A stretch of 45,494 nt of DNA from Candidatus Abyssobacteria bacterium SURF_5. GTDB taxonomy: Bacteria > Abyssobacteria > SURF-5. The position numbers were made by a program, and so were the translations under genes. Below the pieces are notes generated by a model that saw only the letters and a program-made list of their open reading frames with translations, was not told the origin of the DNA and did no database searches. Below are positions 43,248 through 45,494 of the stretch, piece by piece (the stretch's first letter is position 1; every line of letters begins with the position of its first letter). The DNA is taken from contig QZKU01000119.1 in the NCBI GenBank assembly GCA_003598085.1, forward strand, positions 1 to 45,494. The letters are read 5' to 3'.

Positions 43248-44558
43248 ATGATACGAAGAAGAAAATTGTGGCTGTCTCTAATGGTTCTTGCGATGGTGAT
43301 GGCGGCGCCGGGGATGGCTCATGCCGAAACCGCGGCGGGAGCCGATACTGATTCCGGGACAACCTCATGGATGCTGACCTCCACGGCGCTCGTTCTCCTG
43401 ATGGTTCCCGGCCTCGCCATGTTTTATGGCGGCTTGGTACGCACAAAGAATGTGGTCGGGACGATGATGCATTCATTTGCCGCGATGGGAATCGTGGGGG
43501 TTCTCTGGGCGATTTGCGGCTATGCCATGTCGTTCGGACATAACGTTCTCGGCGGATGGTGCGGCTGGAATTGGGATTATTTCTTCCTGAAAGGGATAGA
43601 CACTTCGATCACCAATCACATTCCCGAATACGTCTTTGCGATGTTCCAGGGCAAATTCGCGATTATCACTCCCGCCTTGATTGCAGGTGCTTTTGCTGAG
43701 CGGGTAAGGTTCAAGGCATATTGTCTCTTCCTCGTTTTCTGGGCTCTTCTTGTTTACAATCCGCTATGCCACTGGGTATGGTACGTTGACGGCGATGATA
43801 TGGGCTTCCTCTACAGAATGGGCACGATCGATTTCGCCGGCGGGACCGTCGTTCACATCTCTTCCGGCGTCAGTGCGCTGGTGCTCGCATTTTTCCTGAA
43901 GCCCCGGATGGGGTATCCCAAGGCGATAATGCATCCGAACAACCTTACCATGACCCTCATCGGCGCCGGCTTGTTATGGGTCGGCTGGTTCGGGTTCAAC
44001 GCTGGGAGCGCCATCTCTTCCGATTTGAAGACGGCCCAGGCTTTGACCGTCACCCAAATTGCGGCAGCGAGCGGCGCGGTCGGTTGGATGTTGATCGAGA
44101 TGTTTCATCAGGGCAAGGCGACTTCTCTCGGCATCGCCAGCGGAATACTGGCAGGTCTCGTGGCAATCACGCCTGCCGCCGGCGCGGTTCTTCCATATGG
44201 CGCTATTGCGCTAGGCGCTTGTGCATCCGTAATCTGTTATTCCGCGATTCAGGTGAAGAACAGAATGCGATACGACGACAGCCTCGATGTTTTTGGAATC
44301 CATGGGATGGGAGGGATTACCGGAGCGCTTTTGCTCGCATTCTTCATGCGGGAAAACGGGATGAACATCCTACCTCAATTCAAAGTGCAGTTGTTCGCCG
44401 TAGGGATAGCCATAGGTTATGCCGCCGCGGTGACCATTGTTCTTGCGACACTCATAGAAAAACTGGTGGGATTGCGAGCAAGCGAAGACGAAGAACTGGC
44501 CGGCCTCGATTACAGCCAGCACGGCGAGAGAGCGTATGCGATGTCCAATGTGGATTGA
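43248..44558 (+). CDS. amt: Ammonium transporter
   Basis: 436 residues. A signal-peptide-like start (RRRKLWLSLMVLAMVMAAPGMAHA) is followed by eleven predicted membrane helices, as in Amt/Rh channels. Conserved family segments are WMLTSTALVLLMVPGLAMFYGGLVR, FVFWALLVYNPLCHWVW and the FDFAGG-like TIDFAGGTVVHISSG. The twin-His region is LDVFGIHGMGGITGALL. It imports ammonium at low concentration. ATG 43248 follows GGAGG (spacing nine) and lies after the sigma-54 promoter; a longer frame from 43140 would start upstream of that promoter and is rejected. The usual companion glnK/glnB is missing: the next gene faces it 24 bases away. Confidence 0.96.
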   Translation: MIRRRKLWLSLMVLAMVMAAPGMAHAETAAGADTDSGTTSWMLTSTALVLLMVPGLAMFYGGLVRTKNVVGTMMHSFAAMGIVGVLWAICGYAMSFGHNVLGGWCGWNWDYFFLKGIDTSITNHIPEYVFAMFQGKFAIITPALIAGAFAERVRFKAYCLFLVFWALLVYNPLCHWVWYVDGDDMGFLYRMGTIDFAGGTVVHISSGVSALVLAFFLKPRMGYPKAIMHPNNLTMTLIGAGLLWVGWFGFNAGSAISSDLKTAQALTVTQIAAASGAVGWMLIEMFHQGKATSLGIASGILAGLVAITPAAGAVLPYGAIALGACASVICYSAIQVKNRMRYDDSLDVFGIHGMGGITGALLLAFFMRENGMNILPQFKVQLFAVGIAIGYAAAVTIVLATLIEKLVGLRASEDEELAGLDYSQHGERAYAMSNVD

Positions 44559-44582
44559 GAAAGGATTACAAGCCGGCAGCTC

Positions 44583-45359
44583 TTATTTCTTCCGCTCGCG
44601 CGCGACGAGGGCGGCTCCGAGGGCGCAGACACATTGCGGATCGAACGAAAAACCGGTAAGTGATGTCCCAAGTTCCTTTTCAAGGAATTGCCTTACACCC
44701 TGGTTCTTGGCGACTCCGCCGACCATGGCGATCGGTTCGGCAATGGTGATCCTGTGGGCGAGCGATGTTATCTTTCCGGCGACCGAGCGGCTGATACCTG
44801 CAATGATGTCGGCCCGGTCGATGCCCTCGTTGACGTACGTGATGACCTCGCTCTCGGCAAATACTCCGCATTGACTGGTGATGTTCACCGGAGTTCGTGA
44901 CGTTAGAGCCAACCTTCCCGCCTCTTCGAGCGGCAGTTCGAGCGCCTTCGCCATCACCTCGATGAACTTGCCCGTTCCAGCCGCGCATTTTTCGTTTCCG
45001 GTCGAATCGGTCACTCTCCCATTTTCTCCGAGAGATAATGCGCGAATGCTCTGGCCGCCGACATCGAGGACCGTTCGGATGTTGGGATTCAGCCAGCGGA
45101 CCCCCCGATTGAGGCATACCACCTCCGGCACATCCGCTCCGGCGTAAGCGACCGTCTTCCTGCCGAAGCCGGTTGCAACACAGAGATCAACTGCCTCAGA
45201 TGCAACTCCCGCTTCGGAAAGGGCATCCTCAAACACTGCAAGCGCCGCCTGTTTCGGAAGGTTTTTATACGCGAGAATTTTAGTCGCCGCAACGGCGTCA
45301 TCCTTCAGGATCACGATCTTCGCCGCAACCGCTCCAACGTCACAACCTGCAAATATCAC
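44583..45359 (-). CDS. Acyl-CoA dehydratase activase, BcrAD/BadFG ATPase family
   Basis: 258 residues, the size of HgdC-type activators. These homodimeric ASKHA ATPases carry a [4Fe-4S] cluster and inject electrons into 2-hydroxyacyl-CoA dehydratases or benzoyl-CoA reductases. Seen: FAGCDVGAVAAKIVIL (phosphate 1), TVLDVGGQSIRAL (phosphate 2) and NEKCAAGTGKFIEVMA, whose cysteine with the later SQCGVFAESEV supplies cluster ligands. MVGGVAKNQGV is the adenosine motif. GTG 45359 has AAGGAG six bases upstream. No dehydratase subunit gene is visible. Its predicted promoter (45399-45427) suggests it is the first gene, and only amt lies downstream, convergent. The substrate enzyme is therefore elsewhere. 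Confidence 0.93.
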   Translation of the reverse strand: MIFAGCDVGAVAAKIVILKDDAVAATKILAYKNLPKQAALAVFEDALSEAGVASEAVDLCVATGFGRKTVAYAGADVPEVVCLNRGVRWLNPNIRTVLDVGGQSIRALSLGENGRVTDSTGNEKCAAGTGKFIEVMAKALELPLEEAGRLALTSRTPVNITSQCGVFAESEVITYVNEGIDRADIIAGISRSVAGKITSLAHRITIAEPIAMVGGVAKNQGVRQFLEKELGTSLTGFSFDPQCVCALGAALVARERKK

Positions 45360-45398
45360 CAGGGTCTCCTTGTCATGCTGCCGGTTTGCCCAATGCTA

Positions 45399-45427
45399 AA
45401 TATAGCGTCCTAAATAATTGCGCATAA
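45399..45427 (-). promoter_or_regulatory. Weak predicted promoter for the activase gene
   Basis: The minus strand has TTATGC (45427-45422), a 17-base spacer and TATATT (45404-45399), with a predicted start near 45392. The -35 is poor. Bases 45428-45494 show no other feature. Confidence 0.33.
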
Positions 45428-45494
45428 TTTCCTAAGGGTCTGGTTAGGTTTGCGCCATGAATGAAACTGCGTGCAGACGGTCTCGATCAGCTCT

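Overview
The window is ordinary chromosome from an anaerobic, Gram-negative-type bacterium, probably of an uncultured or deep-branching lineage; I cannot name the phylum. Evidence for an anaerobe: a tungsten-type aldehyde:ferredoxin oxidoreductase, a ferredoxin:thioredoxin-reductase-type Fe-S protein, an activator of oxygen-sensitive acyl-CoA dehydratases, and a bis-pterin Mo/W oxidoreductase. Evidence for an outer membrane: arabinose-5-phosphate isomerase (Kdo pathway) and the RseP site-2 protease. About 35 protein genes are densely packed on both strands. I found no tRNA, rRNA, CRISPR array, transposase, integrase or prophage gene.

Layout. 1-5754 (+): a zinc-ribbon protein, a thiamine-diphosphate enzyme, HflX, and an ECF sigma/anti-sigma pair. 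5785-9729 (+): the aldehyde:ferredoxin oxidoreductase closed by a strong terminator, then the FTR-like protein, ispE and a cyclic-nucleotide-binding protein. 9758-17374: a secreted esterase (+), a 41-residue membrane microprotein and an FGGY kinase (-), divergent uvrB (+), and a VWA-FHA membrane protein (-). 17699-25970: kdsD (+), a lone ABC-2 permease (-), two tandem GT-C-like membrane proteins and a single-subunit molybdopterin enzyme (+). 26046-32496: a geranylgeranyl-reductase-family flavoprotein (-), then glucan phosphorylase, an SDR, an AIG2-like protein, a CDP-alcohol phosphotransferase and a PfkB kinase (+). 32500-41348 (-): the operon dxr-rseP-ispG-proS-valS-zinc-binding protein, with start/stop overlaps at the first four junctions. 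41640-45359: a thiolase and amt (+) facing an acyl-CoA dehydratase activase (-).

How genes work together. Three MEP-pathway genes (ispE, ispG, dxr) supply isoprenoids, and dxr/ispG are tied to envelope proteolysis and tRNA charging in one operon. The CDP-alcohol phosphotransferase has the residue pattern of phosphatidyl-/archaetidyl-inositol-phosphate synthases and lies 5 bases before a PfkB kinase that looks somewhat like myo-inositol kinases. They may form a short inositol-lipid route, which is the most interesting functional hypothesis here. Regulatory signals include a near-perfect sigma-54 promoter with two upstream dyads before amt, a second sigma-54-like site before the VWA-FHA gene, a predicted leaderless dxr transcript, and an hflX gene whose conserved N-terminus begins upstream of any standard start codon.

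No clearly new multi-gene defence or mobile system is visible. The findings are testable anomalies in otherwise recognisable genes. All family calls come from reading motifs and gene order, without database searches.
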